DNA of 64,000 bases from Biomphalaria glabrata (GCF_947242115.1 NC_074728.1:10482221-10546220); one strand, 5' to 3'. Shown: positions 32,271-45,470, counted from the first letter of the stretch. Notes: a model not told the origin generated them from the letters alone. Made by a program: numbers and translations.

Positions 32271-32734
32271 AACGATATTCGCTTTGAAAAGCCAATTACA
32301 CACAAGGCACGGGTACTGCAATATCGTCTAGTTTTCTCTGAGTTTTTGGTGATGTCTTTTATCTTTGCGATTAGCAATCCTCTGAGCCATGTGGCTAATT
32401 TTAAAAAGCTTACTGTGTCCGGTAAAAATTTCAAACACGTTATTTCTCCCACTTCCCGTTCTAGGATGAAGTTGAAACTTTTGCAAAATTTTTCATTGTT
32501 CCAAACAAAACACGAATCAATTAAAAAAAAGGAATCAATTAGTTAAATAAATAGTAATATCGAAAGAATAAACAAATCTTTCAGTATTGCGATAATGACT
32601 GTAAACATGCTTTTTTTTTTTTTTGCTTGTCTTCCAATAGAGTTAGTAAAAATAATTGCGAATGTTTATTTAAGTGTTGTGATATTGGGTGTTGAAAGTA
32701 TGGGAGAGTGTATTTCATTTGAAATATTCCGTTA

Positions 32735-32970
32735 TTACAGTAGGACTTAAAAGGTTAACACATTAAGTTGGCGTAGCTATAATTAACTCAATGGCGCCTA
32801 TTGCATTTGAGTTGCTTCCTATGCATGTTGTATAATAAATGTTTACATAATGATATAATTAGGCCTAATAGTAATAGTTATTATTGAAAAAACAACAACC
32901 CAGAGTGGCCTAGCAAGAGTCCATTTAATTGGGCCCGGCAATTTGTAAGGGCGAGCCCTGCAAGCAAATA
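32735..32970 (+). repeat. Dispersed repeat, copy 2
   Basis: It shares GCATTTGAGTTGCTTCCTAT and GTATAATAAATGTT with 11335-11610. Confidence 0.55.
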
Positions 32971-32975
32971 GATTT

Positions 32976-35293
32976 GTGTGTGGCGAAAGTGTTGCAGACT
33001 TGATTGTTTTGCTTGACGGGATGACGTCGTTGTAGTTATTACTATTAGGCCTACCGGTAGCCTACATCTTTATATATTGATGGTTGATAAAGGGATTGGT
33101 GAATAGTCAATTTATAGTTCATAGCCTCTGGAATAGTCTGGAAGAAGTCCTTCCTTTTGGCGGCTTGGTCAAATTTTAAAGGGTTTTTGATATTGTAGTG
33201 ATAATGTATAATAGTAATAAATAATAGCTGTCTGGTACAAGTAGAGGGATTCTGGATTACGGCGTACGCGAACTGTCACAGTACCCATACGTTTACGACC
33301 AAAGTCAAGTGACAGATGAGTCATGAGATAGATTACTCGTAGGCTATTCAGTAAATTATTACTTTAGATCTAGCTCGTACGGAAAAAAAACCCATAAATA
33401 AACTCGATTCAATCAAGCACAAACCATTTAACCACTTAATATTTTGATGAAAATAACTTAAAAAATAAATAAAAACTTATTCTTAGGTTTATTTACTTTT
33501 TGGCGAAATCATATAATAACGTTCGGAAAAGCAAGGGAGGCTATTCCAAACTTGTAAGCGTTATTATATATATGTAAATAGGTTGAGATAGGCTTATAAT
33601 GTGCGATTGTTTACAAATAGATCTAGATCCTAGAATGTACATAATGAAAATCTAGATCGATTATCCATTCAGTTTAGAATCTAGCATCTAAATAGATAGA
33701 TCTATAAACTAGATTCTACTTTAATAATTTATATATAGTTTAGATCTAATCACTTAAGTGACATTTTTTTTATAAAATGGACAGAAAAGAAAAACGGTTT
33801 GGTAAATAATCTTATTCTTTAACTTTAAATTTAACTTTAATTTTTTAAAAAATAATTAAGTTATCTAGTCTAGATCTAATCTTTAAAACTTTGACTTTAT
33901 TAAATTTAAACTCACACTTTTCACAGTTAGATCTATAATTCTATATTATATATAGAGTCTAGATAATCATATTCTCAGTTTCTAATCTAAATTATTTCAA
34001 CAATAATTTTTATAAATAAAAAAAAATGAATTATGATATAATTTATAAGAGACATTTTATATTATTATTTATTGTCAATATGATTTAGATCTATGATGAA
34101 TATCATTTTTAGTCATTAGAATATTTAGATCTAGAATATTCTAGAATCTAGATCTTTTATTAATATATTGTTTTATTATATTTTTTATTTTAAAATTCTA
34201 GAATCTAGAAATTTAGGGGAAACATATAGTTTCAGATTATTTTAGATCTATATATAATATATATATTATATTTCTATATAAATCTAGATCTGCTGATCTA
34301 GATCTAGTCTAGATTAATTTGATTTAGATCTAGAATATTATAATTATATAGCTAGGTGAAAAAAACCTGGAAAAGTAAAAAAGGCCGATAATTTAGAGAT
34401 TGCGTTTTGAATAAAATGTAAGAAGTTTTTTAGTTGTGTTATCGATTACTATAGACAAATTGGCCTTTCTAATTAATTCTTAATTACAATTTTTTTTAAA
34501 AAGTTATTTATCATTTTAAAATTTATTATCAAAAATACCCCTTTTTTGTTTTTAGCAATACAGGGTCCAGAAAAATGCCTGAACATTAATATTTCTTTTT
34601 TCATGCTAGATATCATGCCTGGCTATAATTCTACCAAGTTGTATCGTGATATCTTATGCGCATCATATTGAAAAGTTGAAAATACGGTTAGCATTGTTGT
34701 CTATATATGGGATTTACAGTTTTTGATAAAGAAATTTCGTCATAGACGTAAAACCACTTCGGGCCATGTAAGACCTAATATTTGGGATATATTCAAATAG
34801 TTTTTGTGTATTAAACACATGACATGAATTTTAAAGCGCATTTGGAAAAAAAATTGTTTCAGACGATTTTGATCCCACTTTTAAAATATTTTGTTATTTT
34901 CTGTTATCATTTTGTCCACACCCCTCTGACATTTCTCGTAGCTCTAGACCTGATAGTTTTTTTATTTCATCAATATTTACATTCTAAACAAGTGAAGTTC
35001 ATAAATATAAATGAAATCAGATTTTTGAGCCAGAAATTTACTACTAATCTACTATTAATTTCCAACTTTTTAACTTTTGATCTGGGGGTGTGTCTCTTCC
35101 GGCTTAGCCAGCGAGACACTCTCATCTTACTTGTTTCATGTCAACCAATGTTAGGTCAAATATGACTTATGGATTAGGCTAGCGATTGTATAAAAAATTA
35201 TGCTATTAGCCTATACATATATAAATAAGTAGAGATAAAAATGGTGTTATCAAACTATTTTTAAGAACACACAATTAATGTTTACAAAATAAC
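32976..35293. other. AT-rich DNA upstream of MED31
   Basis: 33590-34350 is very rich in CTAGATCT-type palindromes and AT. A possible short first MED31 exon at 33777-33801 is listed separately. Otherwise no gene or clear repeat family is seen. Confidence 0.45.
33777..33801 (+). CDS. Candidate first coding exon of MED31
   Basis: An ATG opens MDRKEKRF and runs into a GTAAAT donor in phase 1, exactly the phase required by the MED31 exon at 36535. Joining gives a protein of about 141 residues, close to the 131 of human MED31. The exon is tiny and in AT-rich DNA, so a chance match is quite possible. Confidence 0.25.
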
Positions 35294-36444
35294 TTAACCC
35301 GTTTGATACGGCACGGCCAATCTATTGGCCCAGTCTAGTTTGTCGAAAAAGACGAAAGGCCTACCTATCGGCCACGATAGTTCCAACTACAGGATTGGCT
35401 AGCAAGTGTTTGTAACAGCCAGTCAGATTAATTCGTACTATTTTGCACATCCATAAACTTTAAGGGCGGCTTCCTTCGCTGTTTTTATAGGATAATTTGT
35501 TTGTAATTGATTTTTTTGAAGTTAGCTGGTGATAGGTGAAAATTTCAACATGTCAGACGGGGAAATTGATGAAAGCATACTCATTGACTTTGATAGCCCT
35601 AATAATAATGAGGGCAGTATTTAGGAGGGCTTTAGATCGATGACTTTAACTCTGCTAAGTCGTTGGTTTTCCTGGCTAATTCAACCAATTAAAAAATAGA
35701 TTTAGACCTATGTTACAGTTATAAATCTTATAGAACAGTTTTCCTTAATGTATGTAAGTTGAACACTTTAACAGTCAATATCCAGTATTTTAGAATTGAT
35801 AATTTCACTGAAATGCTGAACTGTTTTGTAAAGAGCAGGAAAAAGAAGTCTCAAATGCTATTAGCCCATACATATAAAAATGCTGTTATCAAACTAATAA
35901 ATATGATGCCAACTTTCTGACCAACAAATAGCTCACAAGAAGATCCCTGGGTCATAAATTGGTGGCTGTCATTGTGGCCAAAATGAAGGGGTTTATTTCC
36001 ATGATACTGTGAGGGGGGGGGGGCAGGGAGAGGAGAGAGAAAAGTTGTAGAATAATGTGACAGAAGTGTCTGAAGGTTTAGTTTCCCCAAACACAAGTAT
36101 TAGGACTTATTCAAGCCTAAAACTTCTTTAAAAACTCTTAAATTTTTTATTCTATTCAGTTTTGAAAAATTTTGTTTGTAAATTTCTGTGCATAAATTAT
36201 GTGAATTAGCTAGACTTTTAAATTAAAGGTTAATATTTCAGTTGGATTTTATGGGATTATATTAGATTATTAGCTCAGTCATTTCTCTTCAATATCTATG
36301 ATATATAGTTTTGTCTATGTAAATTAATTAGTTTATTTATTTATTTGTTATGAATTTTTTGGTAATAGAAGTGTTCAGTTTGTAAAAAGTGCTCTGTCTT
36401 CTTGGCACCAAATGTGCACAAAGCCACCGCCTCAAAAGGGTTAA
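35294..36444 (+). mobile_element. piggyBac-like element, non-autonomous
   Basis: TTAA at 35294-35297 and 36441-36444 flank an element starting CCCGTTTGATACGG and ending CCGCCTCAAAAGGG, whose reverse complement CCCTTTTGAGGCGG matches at 11 of 14. The TTAA target and CCC start are diagnostic of piggyBac. An acidic peptide frame MSDGEIDESILIDFDS at 35551-35625 resembles a transposase N-terminus, followed by a stop and no transposase domain. A minus-strand LINE scrap lies at 35638-35690. It sits upstream of the first certain MED31 exon. Confidence 0.75.
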
Positions 36445-36534
36445 TAACATCTATGCATATTTTTTAAAGTCTTATGTCCTACTCGATATGTATCCAAGTT
36501 TAATTTCAACTAGTTTATTTGTGTCCAACTTTAG

Positions 36535-39222
36535 AATCTGAAGAACAACAGAGAACAAGATTTCAAATTGAATTGGAATTTGTACAGTGTCTAGCAAATC
36601 CAAATTATTTGAATTGTAAGTTATGTTGTTTTTTAAAGAATGTATACTTACAATCAATTTTAATTAAATAAGAGGACTTTTTTACAATGTTAGGAATGAT
36701 GTAATTGCTTTTTATTTTCTTAGTTCTGGCACAACGAGGTTATTTTAAGGACCAAAACTTTATTAACTACCTCAAATATCTGCTTTATTGGAAGGAACCA
36801 AAATATGCTAAATTTCTCAAGTAAGTAAACATGTTGCCATACTTTGTGCATTTACAAGGAAACATAAAATGCACAGTTTGCAATCTTAAAGTACACATAT
36901 ACCAAAATATATTGTTTTAACTCTGCCCCTGTACCACATTGTTGGTTAATATCATATGAAACAGGGACAAGACATCATTGTTTTGAAGAGAGACAAAAGT
37001 TTCTTTCTGGCTAATAGATAAGGCAACACTGTTAAATTGTATCGTTGGTGCTATAATGGCGAGGGGGCCCTTAAACAGAGAATAGCAGAAAGAACTGTAA
37101 CAGCAATTAGGCATTTAACTTGAATGTGCATTGGTCTATCAAGTTAATTATTTATTTATTTTTTTTTATTGATTTTTGTTTTGTCAGGTACAAGAAATAA
37201 TTGTGCAAAATTTCAACTTGATCCAAGATAGGGTGTGGGAAAAATAAAGTGTAAAATTTTTATCAGACAGACAGAGTAATATGATAAAATGCTTTATAAA
37301 AAACCCCTGTTATTGTTTCGTCTTAAGAATCCTCTACACATCATTCTCTGTTTTAAAAAGTATACTTTTATCTTACTTGACACTCATCGCTGAGTTGCCT
37401 CCCTAAAATTGACACTGATATCATGGTTTTGTTTGACCAGTTTAAACCTTTAATATCCTGATGGGTTAGTATAGGAATGAGATGTTTTTATTTCAGTCTT
37501 ATACTATAATTATAAAAACTACAGAGTAGACCTTAGTGTGGCTTCTAAAAATATTCCTCAGACTACTATTATCTTGATGGTTAAGTGGCTAATTGAATCA
37601 TAACGTGTGATGAAAGTGTGATCAATATTTATTCAATATCCTTTACTAACTCTATAGCCTCATACGAATCTCTCACAAACCTTTTTTTCAAATTAGATAT
37701 CTGAATTTTAAGGATGCCCCAGAGTGTAGCCAACTAGGTTTCTTGACATATTCCCCTTTTATTATTATCAGCCATAGAAACAGATGAGCTTTAAATCATC
37801 TGCTCCCATCCTTATCCTTGTTTTAAGTCACGTCATTGTCACTAAGTAAAAACTTCCCCTATTAACCGAAACAAATAATTAATTCCTAGTCATGCTATAA
37901 CAATAGTTACACAGGCCTAGCTGTGATCTAAATACTTTTTTTTTCACCCCAGATAAATCTGTTGAAAAAACTTGTTCTACATTTCAGATACCCCCAATGT
38001 CTTCATATGTTAGAGTTGCTTCAGTATGAACACTTCCGCAAAGAGCTGGTCAATTCTCAGTGTGCTAAGTTCATAGATGACCAGCAGCTTCTGCACTGGC
38101 AGCACTATCAGAGAAAGAGAAGTGCTTTGTTACAGGTATGTTATCATTGGGTTATAGTGTCATCTTAAATTATCTTAATATCAAACCTGCTCAAGGTTTA
38201 ACGAGAAGTAAGAGAGTTGCTTTTGGCACGTAGGGCAATGATAAAGAGCTTTTGCTTCAATACTTTAATTATTCTCAACAAATTTAATTGAAGTTCCCCT
38301 TTCAGACCTTGCAATCTATAGGGCTGATGATGTAATGGCCATCTGTTTCTGTGGCCCTCCAAATTTAATAAGGTGTAAAAAGAATTTAATCCACTGAAAA
38401 AGATTTTATTTTTCCTTTTGCCTGATCAAAACTTTAAAAAAAAATGTAATGCTACAAGATTTTCATGCCTTTTGGATAAAATTTGTACAGATGATCAATT
38501 CATTGCAGTGAGGGGTCTCTTCTAAATTTTTATTTCAGAAAGAATTTTTAAGGACTTATGTGCACAAATCTTCAAGCAGACTAAGAAATAAAATTTGACT
38601 TAAGATGAGTTGTGCTTGCTTGCCTGTTTCACTTCATGGCAAGACCAAAACCAACCTGGTCCACACAAAAAATTGGACCACCGCACATTGAGCATGCTAT
38701 TACGAGCATAGAAATTGTGCTATACAGAAGCAATAATAATAATAAGAGCTATCAGAATAGAAATAAATTATGTGTGGACAATTTTAACCCCGTGACCTTA
38801 TTTCTTTATGCATTTTGTTTGTTTCTTGGTTAAGTGATGGCTGTAAAGTTTTAAATTGGTGATGACAGCCTACAAATAATACAGCAATGAAGCCTGTGAT
38901 TGATGTTTACTTTGGGAAATTGTAATTACCTTTAAAAAGTTAAAACAATGAAGTGATTAGTTTAGGCTAAGTATTCTCTTTAGTTTATGCTTTCTTACAA
39001 CAATTTTATAGCACATAAGGGTTAGTAAAACTATTCTGCTAACCCATTCAAAACAAAACAATACAGCTCATGCTGTTTACTTTGTACACATTTAGAATTC
39101 ATCAAATGTCAACATCGTTTACATTCTTGTACCTTTTTTGTCCTAAGGAACAAGCAGAAAAATCCCAGACTAGCAAAGATGCCAAGGAACCCAAACAGAT
39201 TTCAGCCCAGTCAGTGACGTGA
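36535..39222 (+). CDS. MED31: Mediator complex subunit 31
   Basis: Exons 36535-36615, 36724-36820, 37988-38135 and 39148-39222 (stop) join in phase and match MED31 almost residue for residue: QIELEFVQCLANPNYLN, FLAQRGYFKD, NYLKYLLYWKEP, KYPQCLHMLELLQYEHFRKE and LLHWQHYQRKR. MED31 (yeast Soh1) is a small helical subunit of the Mediator middle module, which links transcription factors to RNA polymerase II in the nucleus. The C-terminal tail (SQTSKDAKEPKQISAQS) is divergent, as is usual. The N-terminal exon before 36535 is not certain; 33777-33801 is a candidate. All internal splice sites are GT/AG. Confidence 0.96.
38293..38365 (-). repeat. SINE fragment in a MED31 intron
   Basis: The minus strand carries CAGAAACAGATGG and GCAAGGTCTGAAAGGGGAAC, the 3' end of the tRNA-derived SINE family. 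Another SINE tail (GGTCCACACAAAAAATTGGA) is at 38655-38745 in plus orientation. Confidence 0.6.
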
Positions 39223-40940
39223 TTTAAAACAGATTACAGGAACATTGAATTTTTAATTATTGGTTGGCTGTATTTTTAACAAGACTGTTTATAAACATTT
39301 TGGTATACTGGTAAAATTGACTGCATTAAATGTGTAGTTTTGATATTTGTTTTATGGATGTAATAAAATGTCTTGTTTTAAAAACACATTTCTCTTCATT
39401 TTAATTAGGACTGAAAGTTAAGATAATCTCTTTTTATATTTTAATTTAGTGGATAATGAAACGATTTTAAATTGTTTTTTTTTTTTCAAATGATCTTTTT
39501 TTTTTTTGCAAGGTGTAAAACAGATGCATTAATCAAGTAATATTTATGATAATTAAAAAAAAAAAAAAAAAGCAGAGATAATAAAAATTAGAATACTTAA
39601 AAAAACATTTTATTTTCAAGGAAATGACCAAATATAATAATAAATAATCTGCTGTGCTATGATTTCATACTATTTCATTTTATGGTTATTGCAATCATCA
39701 TACTACCTTTTCCATTCCTGCTATATCAACCCTTGTTTGTTAAATTCATTTTCTTGGCAAGTTCTAGCTACCTTTATTTAAAGTCTGATTGGCAAGAGGT
39801 ATTTACATATGGTACTGAATTGTACAAAAACATGTAGACAACATGTGTAATAACTGGACATGAACAAAAATAGAACAAATTGACAGAAAGATCAGAACAA
39901 AAAGGAACTAATTGAAATAGACATTTTACATAATGCACTAGAATAAGTTTTGTTTGCTTTTATGCCCATCTTATAGAAAGATTAATAGACGGACTAGATA
40001 TAAAATTTGAAAGATAGATAGCTGTCAATAAGGGTATATTAAATCTGCACATCATAAAAAAGTAGATTACCAGTGTTGCATTATCCACTGAGGATTGAAA
40101 AACAAAATAAAATAGTTTCCTTAACATAAAATAATGTACACAATTTGTTAAATTATATTTGACATTTTAGTTTTGGTGGCACAGAAATAAAAGCATCTAG
40201 AATATAAATTTTAAAATGTAATAAATAAGGCTTTTCTTTGAGTATATTTTAAAAATATAATCAATGTATGACAACTTCAAAAAACTCTTAACACAAATAT
40301 GTATTCTAACCGTTACTCAGACTAGAATTAATAGCTTGTGAAGTTGCAATTATACCTAAAAGCATTTAATATTAACCCTATCCCTAATATATATATAGGT
40401 TTAAATGTTATATACATTAAACTCAAAAATACAATTCTTTAATAAATATATCTATTAATCTTGTTAGCACAGCCACAGAAAAATCCATATAAACATATAA
40501 CAAAAATATACATAACACTAGAAGTATGATGCTGTTTGTCATAGAATAAAATAATATACATATTATAAGACATACTCCTTCAATTTTAAAATAATTAAAA
40601 TGAAGCTAGTAAGTGTTAGTAGAATACAAGAACTAAATGGAACAACAAATGAACTTTCCAACAAACAAAAGTTCTTTGGCATTTCCTTGTCTAGTGTTAA
40701 ACGAAAGGAAGACTTATAAAAATGTCAAAGGGATAAAAAAAGCTAAAATTGGAAGAACATTTGAAGATGGTAAAAAAAGTATGTATTGTCTGCAGGTTAA
40801 CAAATAATGAGCTTCTTGAGTAATTAAAACAATGAACCTCAGAATCAACTCAAATTATAACCAAATACATAAGAACAAATATATGGATGTCAAAATGTAT
40901 AGTGTTGACAGGACCAGGTTAAATTTACTGAGATCAGTGA
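39223..40940 (+). other. MED31 3' UTR and intergenic DNA
   Basis: AATAAA at 39362-39367 is the likely MED31 poly(A) signal. The rest is AT-rich without a recognisable gene or repeat family. Confidence 0.55.
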
Positions 40941-41185
40941 TGCTATAAACATACTCTGTCCAATGACTCCCATCTACATAATCTTTGGGACGGTGAAAAT
41001 TCTTTGAGGTGCCCAAAAGACCTTTCTTGAGGAACAGTGCCAGGAAAGAAGAGGACGATAGAGAAAGTAAACTTGCCTCTCATTGAAAGAGATTCTATCC
41101 AAAGCAAAAGACAGGAATGGAGAAAGATGGTCAACAGATCAGATTTTCTGCCACAACAGTTCAACACACTAAGGGAGAATATTCA
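40941..41185 (+). repeat. LINE C-terminal fragment
   Basis: The plus strand reads DRQEWRKMVNRSDFLPQQ, the LINE tail peptide seen at several sites in this window, preceded by decayed coding sequence. Confidence 0.55.
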
Positions 41186-42224
41186 GGAGTAATGCTTTTT
41201 GTGTATAGACAATTCCACTGGGGTAAAAATGCTGCATTTTTCATGAGAAACATCTGACAACCCTTAGAATGGTATAAAACACTTCAGCTTTTTACATAGT
41301 TCTTACTACTAGGAAATGTAAGTTATGATTTTTTTTAACAAATATATTTATCATGCTTGACTAGCACAATTTCCATGCGATTCAAAAAAAAAAAAATCCA
41401 TTTGGGATTACTGGTAAAAATTCAAGTTGAGACCCTAAAGAATCCTTATATAAATTTGCGAGCAAGAAAGAGCCTTCTAAGAAAGGGTAAATGGGATTTC
41501 TAGTAAAGTCTTTTTTATACTTAAAAGACAAGGTCAATTTTAATTAGTCAAGCTTCTTTCTTGTAAGTAAACTATTCTAATAAAATATAATTGCTACAAG
41601 AATTTCATATTCATTTCAAAATTATTGTTTTTCTGTGATCTAATTTAAAGGAATTAAACTTCAATGAAGTTAACGGTGTCTCACTTTAGTGTTTAACTTA
41701 ATTAGTCATGTGGGTTACTTTATATTGAGAGAAATATAAAAACCTCACTAACAGAACGCTACAATATTGTAGAAAATTATTCATTAAAAAAAAACAACAC
41801 TTTGTGCCCTTTTATTACATTACTTTGCTTGTTACTTTCAAACTTGTGTAACATTTTATGGGCAATTATCACAATGGACAAAACAAACAAAAAAGTAACT
41901 GGGATGACAGAAAACTTTTGCTGTTATTGGAATCAATAAAGGCTACACAATATCAAGACACACATATATATATATATATTTTAAACTGGGGAGACACAAT
42001 TTTAATTTTGCTATCATGTTTTACACAACTATTGAAAATTTTACTGGAAACTAGAAAAGCATCCTTTGTTGCTTATTTTAATTCGGTTATGAAGACATAA
42101 AATTTTGATAGTATTCTTTTATTTGCACTTAACAATTTGTTTCCTAAAAATTTTTTTCTATTTAGCTACTCCAGAATCACTGTTGTCATAAATAAAAATA
42201 CTGCATTCAAAGACTATTAGTTAC
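41186..42224. other. Intergenic, nothing recognised
   Basis: AT-rich sequence with a TA dinucleotide tract near 41964. No gene is seen. Confidence 0.4.
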
Positions 42225-42400
42225 ACTTAAAGGCTGCCTGGTCATGCAGTATGTGCCCTGGACTGTCGATTGATTGTCTCAATGGTCCAGGTTTCATACC
42301 CTGCCTGCTGCTATTCCCCTCGTCCCGCGGGAGGTTTGAATTAGTAGTAGAAAATCTGAAACATGTACAACAAAATAAAAAACATTGAGTTGAAAATGAT
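42225..42400 (+). mobile_element. tRNA-like SINE, third family
   Basis: GGCTGCCTGGTCATGCAGTA head, CCAGGTTTCATACCCTGCC B-box region, GGGAGGTTTGAATTAGTAGT body. It matches 13865-14055. Confidence 0.7.
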
Positions 42401-42719
42401 GGGAAACCATTTGGTGTTATAACTATAATCATTGCTTTTTTTGTAATAAAAATTGGTGCCGGTACTCAGTGATGGATTGCCTAACTTTTAACTACTAATA
42501 AATTAATAATGAACATTAAAATAGAAGAAAAGCAATAATTTTTTTCCCAAATTGAAAAAGGTGACGGTGCGTACCATCACAAAAAAAGTCCTGACTATAA
42601 TCATAAAACATATGATAGTAATTTCAGTACAAGAATTTCGTTTGGGCATTCAATTCTACATTCTAATATTGTCCACATTATGGCAAACAATCAGGTACAC
42701 TTTAATACTGGGTAAAGGG

Positions 42720-42870
42720 GCTGAGTATATTTTCATGCCCTCACATCTGGCTAGTGAAGCCTATTTTGATATGGAATGTTTGGCCACAAACTGGGCATGG
42801 ACGTTTCTTTCTTATTGTCAAGTCTGTTCTGCCACAGCTTATCTAGTGTCTTTGTCAAGTTAACAAGCAG
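42720..42870 (-). repeat. LINE finger fragment
   Basis: The minus strand reads TIRKKRPCPVCGQTFHIKIG, resembling the CPxCGRxFxxxIGLxSH ending of LINE proteins here; a stop follows soon after. Confidence 0.4.
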
Positions 42871-43652
42871 TTCTTACAGCCACTGTCATTTGGTGCAGTC
42901 TCCCAGAGAACACTACCATGCAAAACATCCAACATAGCAACAGTTCTTTCAACAAAAAAGAAAGGTAATATTTTTTTTTATGATACTGTTCACTTTTCAT
43001 TAAGGGTTTTTAAGATATGATTCACTTATACAGATGTATACATCTATTTGGTAATGGTAGTTCTTAAATACTAACCAGACAAGAATACATAAATCTCCTA
43101 ATGTAATAGGATTTAAACTAATATGGACTAAAAATGATTGCAACAGACAATTGATAAACATTTCCTTTTGTTAACAATAAAACTGCTATAAAAACTCACA
43201 TGACAAAATTATACTATCTACCTCTGTCAATTGAACAATGTCTAGAATTTACTGAAACTAAAAAAAAAAGTAAAACCTTGCCCTTCTGGATAATTTCATG
43301 AAGTTCTTATACATTTTATGTCTTGCTCATCAACCAGAAATGAGATCACCAGTGGTTTGTAGCGAAACAATGATAAGGTTAATTAAGAAGTGCATTCTAG
43401 TGATGATGGTACAATCAATAGTTCAAGTGTTTCCAGTTTTTGTTTCTTAAAATTAAGATGAAAGAAGCAACTTAAAATATGTATTTACCAATGCTGACAG
43501 ATGGTGACAGTTCTAAAAGTTGGGAGCAGTGTGTAAAGAAGTTTGGAATTAAACATGCATTCACAAGCCAGAGGCCTACAGGATATGATATAAAAATTGA
43601 ACAAAATATAACAAATGTAAAAACTATTCATTTTGCTTAACAAACAGTATGT
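42871..43652. other. 3' flank of the zinc-finger gene
   Basis: This is presumably 3' UTR on the minus strand and intergenic DNA. No clear poly(A) signal or repeat was chosen. Confidence 0.4.
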
Positions 43653-45470
43653 TTAAAAAGAATGAATTGATAAATGTCTTTCAAGCATGTCTAGCTTTGG
43701 AAAAGTGTCAGGGCACTTTTCACACTTGTAGGGTTTTTCTCTGAGATGAAGGAGTTCGTGCTTCTTGGCGCTGTAACTGTACTGGAATGTCTTATTACAT
43801 CTGTAACAATGGTATGGCCTCACATCTGTATGAATTATTTTATGTTTTCTCAAGTGAGTGCGAAAAGAGAAAGACTTTTGGCAAACATCACAGGAGAACG
43901 GCTTCTGTCCAGTATGAATGAATTGGTGTTTCCTCAAATTTTTTTTGCAAGACAAAAACTTCCCACAGATAGTGCACTCAAAGAGCATCTTCCCAGTGTG
44001 AATGACATTGTGCTTCATGAGGCTTTGACTGGAGGTAAAGAGCTCAGAACAAATGTCACATCTGTAAGGACTCTCCTCAGTGTGAAAACGCATGTGATTC
44101 TTAAGAGACGTTGGGCAAGAGAACTCCTTGCTGCAGAGCTCACACTTATGTGGCTTCTCTTTTGTGTGGGTCGACATGTGTCGCTTGACCTCGCAGGAGC
44201 GGGAAAAGAGCTTGCCACAGATCTCGCACTTATGATCTTTGATACCAGTGTGGGTCAGCATGTGCCTCTTCATCCTGCTTTTAGCAGAGATGAACTTGCA
44301 GCAAATCTCACACATTTTGGATCTATTGGACCTGTGAACAGAGTCCCTGTGTCTTTTTAAGCTAACCTTGTTGGAGAAACAGCTATCACAGAGTGAGCAG
44401 CGAAATATACCCATCATACTTTTAGTGAAACTATTGGTCACATTCACAACGCTATTCTCTCCTTCCTTGAGATTAACTTTAGTACCAGTATCAAGAATAG
44501 GTTCAACAACAGTCAACAATGGCACTGATCGTTTGTTTGAAGATTTTCCATGAACAGCTACATGTGTCTGTAGCTGATCGTGTGTAAGAAACAGTTTACC
44601 ACATTTAACACATTCAAAGTCATAAGACAAGTTTGGCTCACATTTGAAGTCTGCCCCAATCATGCCATCAGCTAAACCATCTGCACTGCCAGAAGCTATT
44701 TGGTTGGCTATAGCAGCATGCACAGTTTTAATATGCCTTTTGATGTGTGTAGCTCTAGTAAAGAACTTCAAACATATGTAGCACTGATGTGGCTTTAGCC
44801 CAGTGTGCCTTAACTTGTGTCTCCTATAAGATCCACTGTGAGAAAATGACATGCTGCAAACCTCACAATTGAATGGCTTCATTCCTATGTGAATGTACAA
44901 ATGCTCTTTGAGATTTTTACTTTCGGCAAATAATTTATTGCACAAGCAACACCTTGAAGACATTTTTTTCAGCACAATGAGTTTTTTTTGCTTTTTCTCT
45001 TTAGTTTTATATTTACCTCTATTTTTCTTAGTCACATTGAGCATTAACAATTTTTTAACTTTTTTTTTAGATTTTCGTTTGCCAATGGAGCCATGAGTAA
45101 GATGTGAATTCATTAGTCTGTCTTTGACAAGATTATAACTATCAGCTTTCTCGGCAACCATAAAGTTAGAATCTTCCAGTTTAATTTCTGTTTCGGAATC
45201 CAAAGGTGTCTTTGTTAAAACATCCTCTTCCCCGTAAAACATTAGCTCTGCCATGCCTTGTTTGACTTTATTACTGAAGTCTACGTAATCTGAGCTTTTG
45301 TTCAATGCATCATTGATTTCATTAGCAGTTCTGGAAGACTTTTCCTTCTTTGATTTGAATCTCTGACTAGATCTTATAGGAACCCTTAAGTCTTTATGAT
45401 CTGCCTCAAGGTTAGATTTATGGCATTCTTTTGATGAGTGATTCACTTTAACGCCACTGTTTACTTCCAT
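43653..45470 (-). CDS. C2H2 zinc-finger protein, 13 fingers
   Basis: The coding exon encodes 605 residues. The start is the ATG at 45470 (MEVNSGVKV); upstream, a TTCACAG acceptor ends at 45490, so a non-coding 5' exon lies further right. Residues 1-130 are polar and without a domain; no BTB, ZAD or KRAB is visible. Residues 131-169 are strongly basic (KRKSKKKVKK), a likely nuclear signal. Thirteen C-x2-C-x12-H-x3/4-H fingers follow: three at 174-251, singles at 287-307 and 358-379, and eight in tandem from 387 to 603 joined by TGEKP-like linkers (TGIKDHK, TKEKPHK, TGQKPFS). Fingers 5-13 could read a long DNA site. It is probably a nuclear transcription regulator; the target and orthology are unknown. 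The protein ends two residues after the last finger. Confidence 0.93.
   Translation of the reverse strand: MEVNSGVKVNHSSKECHKSNLEADHKDLRVPIRSSQRFKSKKEKSSRTANEINDALNKSSDYVDFSNKVKQGMAELMFYGEEDVLTKTPLDSETEIKLEDSNFMVAEKADSYNLVKDRLMNSHLTHGSIGKRKSKKKVKKLLMLNVTKKNRGKYKTKEKKQKKLIVLKKMSSRCCLCNKLFAESKNLKEHLYIHIGMKPFNCEVCSMSFSHSGSYRRHKLRHTGLKPHQCYICLKFFTRATHIKRHIKTVHAAIANQIASGSADGLADGMIGADFKCEPNLSYDFECVKCGKLFLTHDQLQTHVAVHGKSSNKRSVPLLTVVEPILDTGTKVNLKEGENSVVNVTNSFTKSMMGIFRCSLCDSCFSNKVSLKRHRDSVHRSNRSKMCEICCKFISAKSRMKRHMLTHTGIKDHKCEICGKLFSRSCEVKRHMSTHTKEKPHKCELCSKEFSCPTSLKNHMRFHTEESPYRCDICSELFTSSQSLMKHNVIHTGKMLFECTICGKFLSCKKNLRKHQFIHTGQKPFSCDVCQKSFSFRTHLRKHKIIHTDVRPYHCYRCNKTFQYSYSAKKHELLHLREKPYKCEKCPDTFPKLDMLERHLSIHSF

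Noticed and set aside
43746-44360. 204-residue plus-strand open frame
   Set aside because: It is antisense to the zinc-finger exon; its openness is a shadow of the regular C2H2 repeats.
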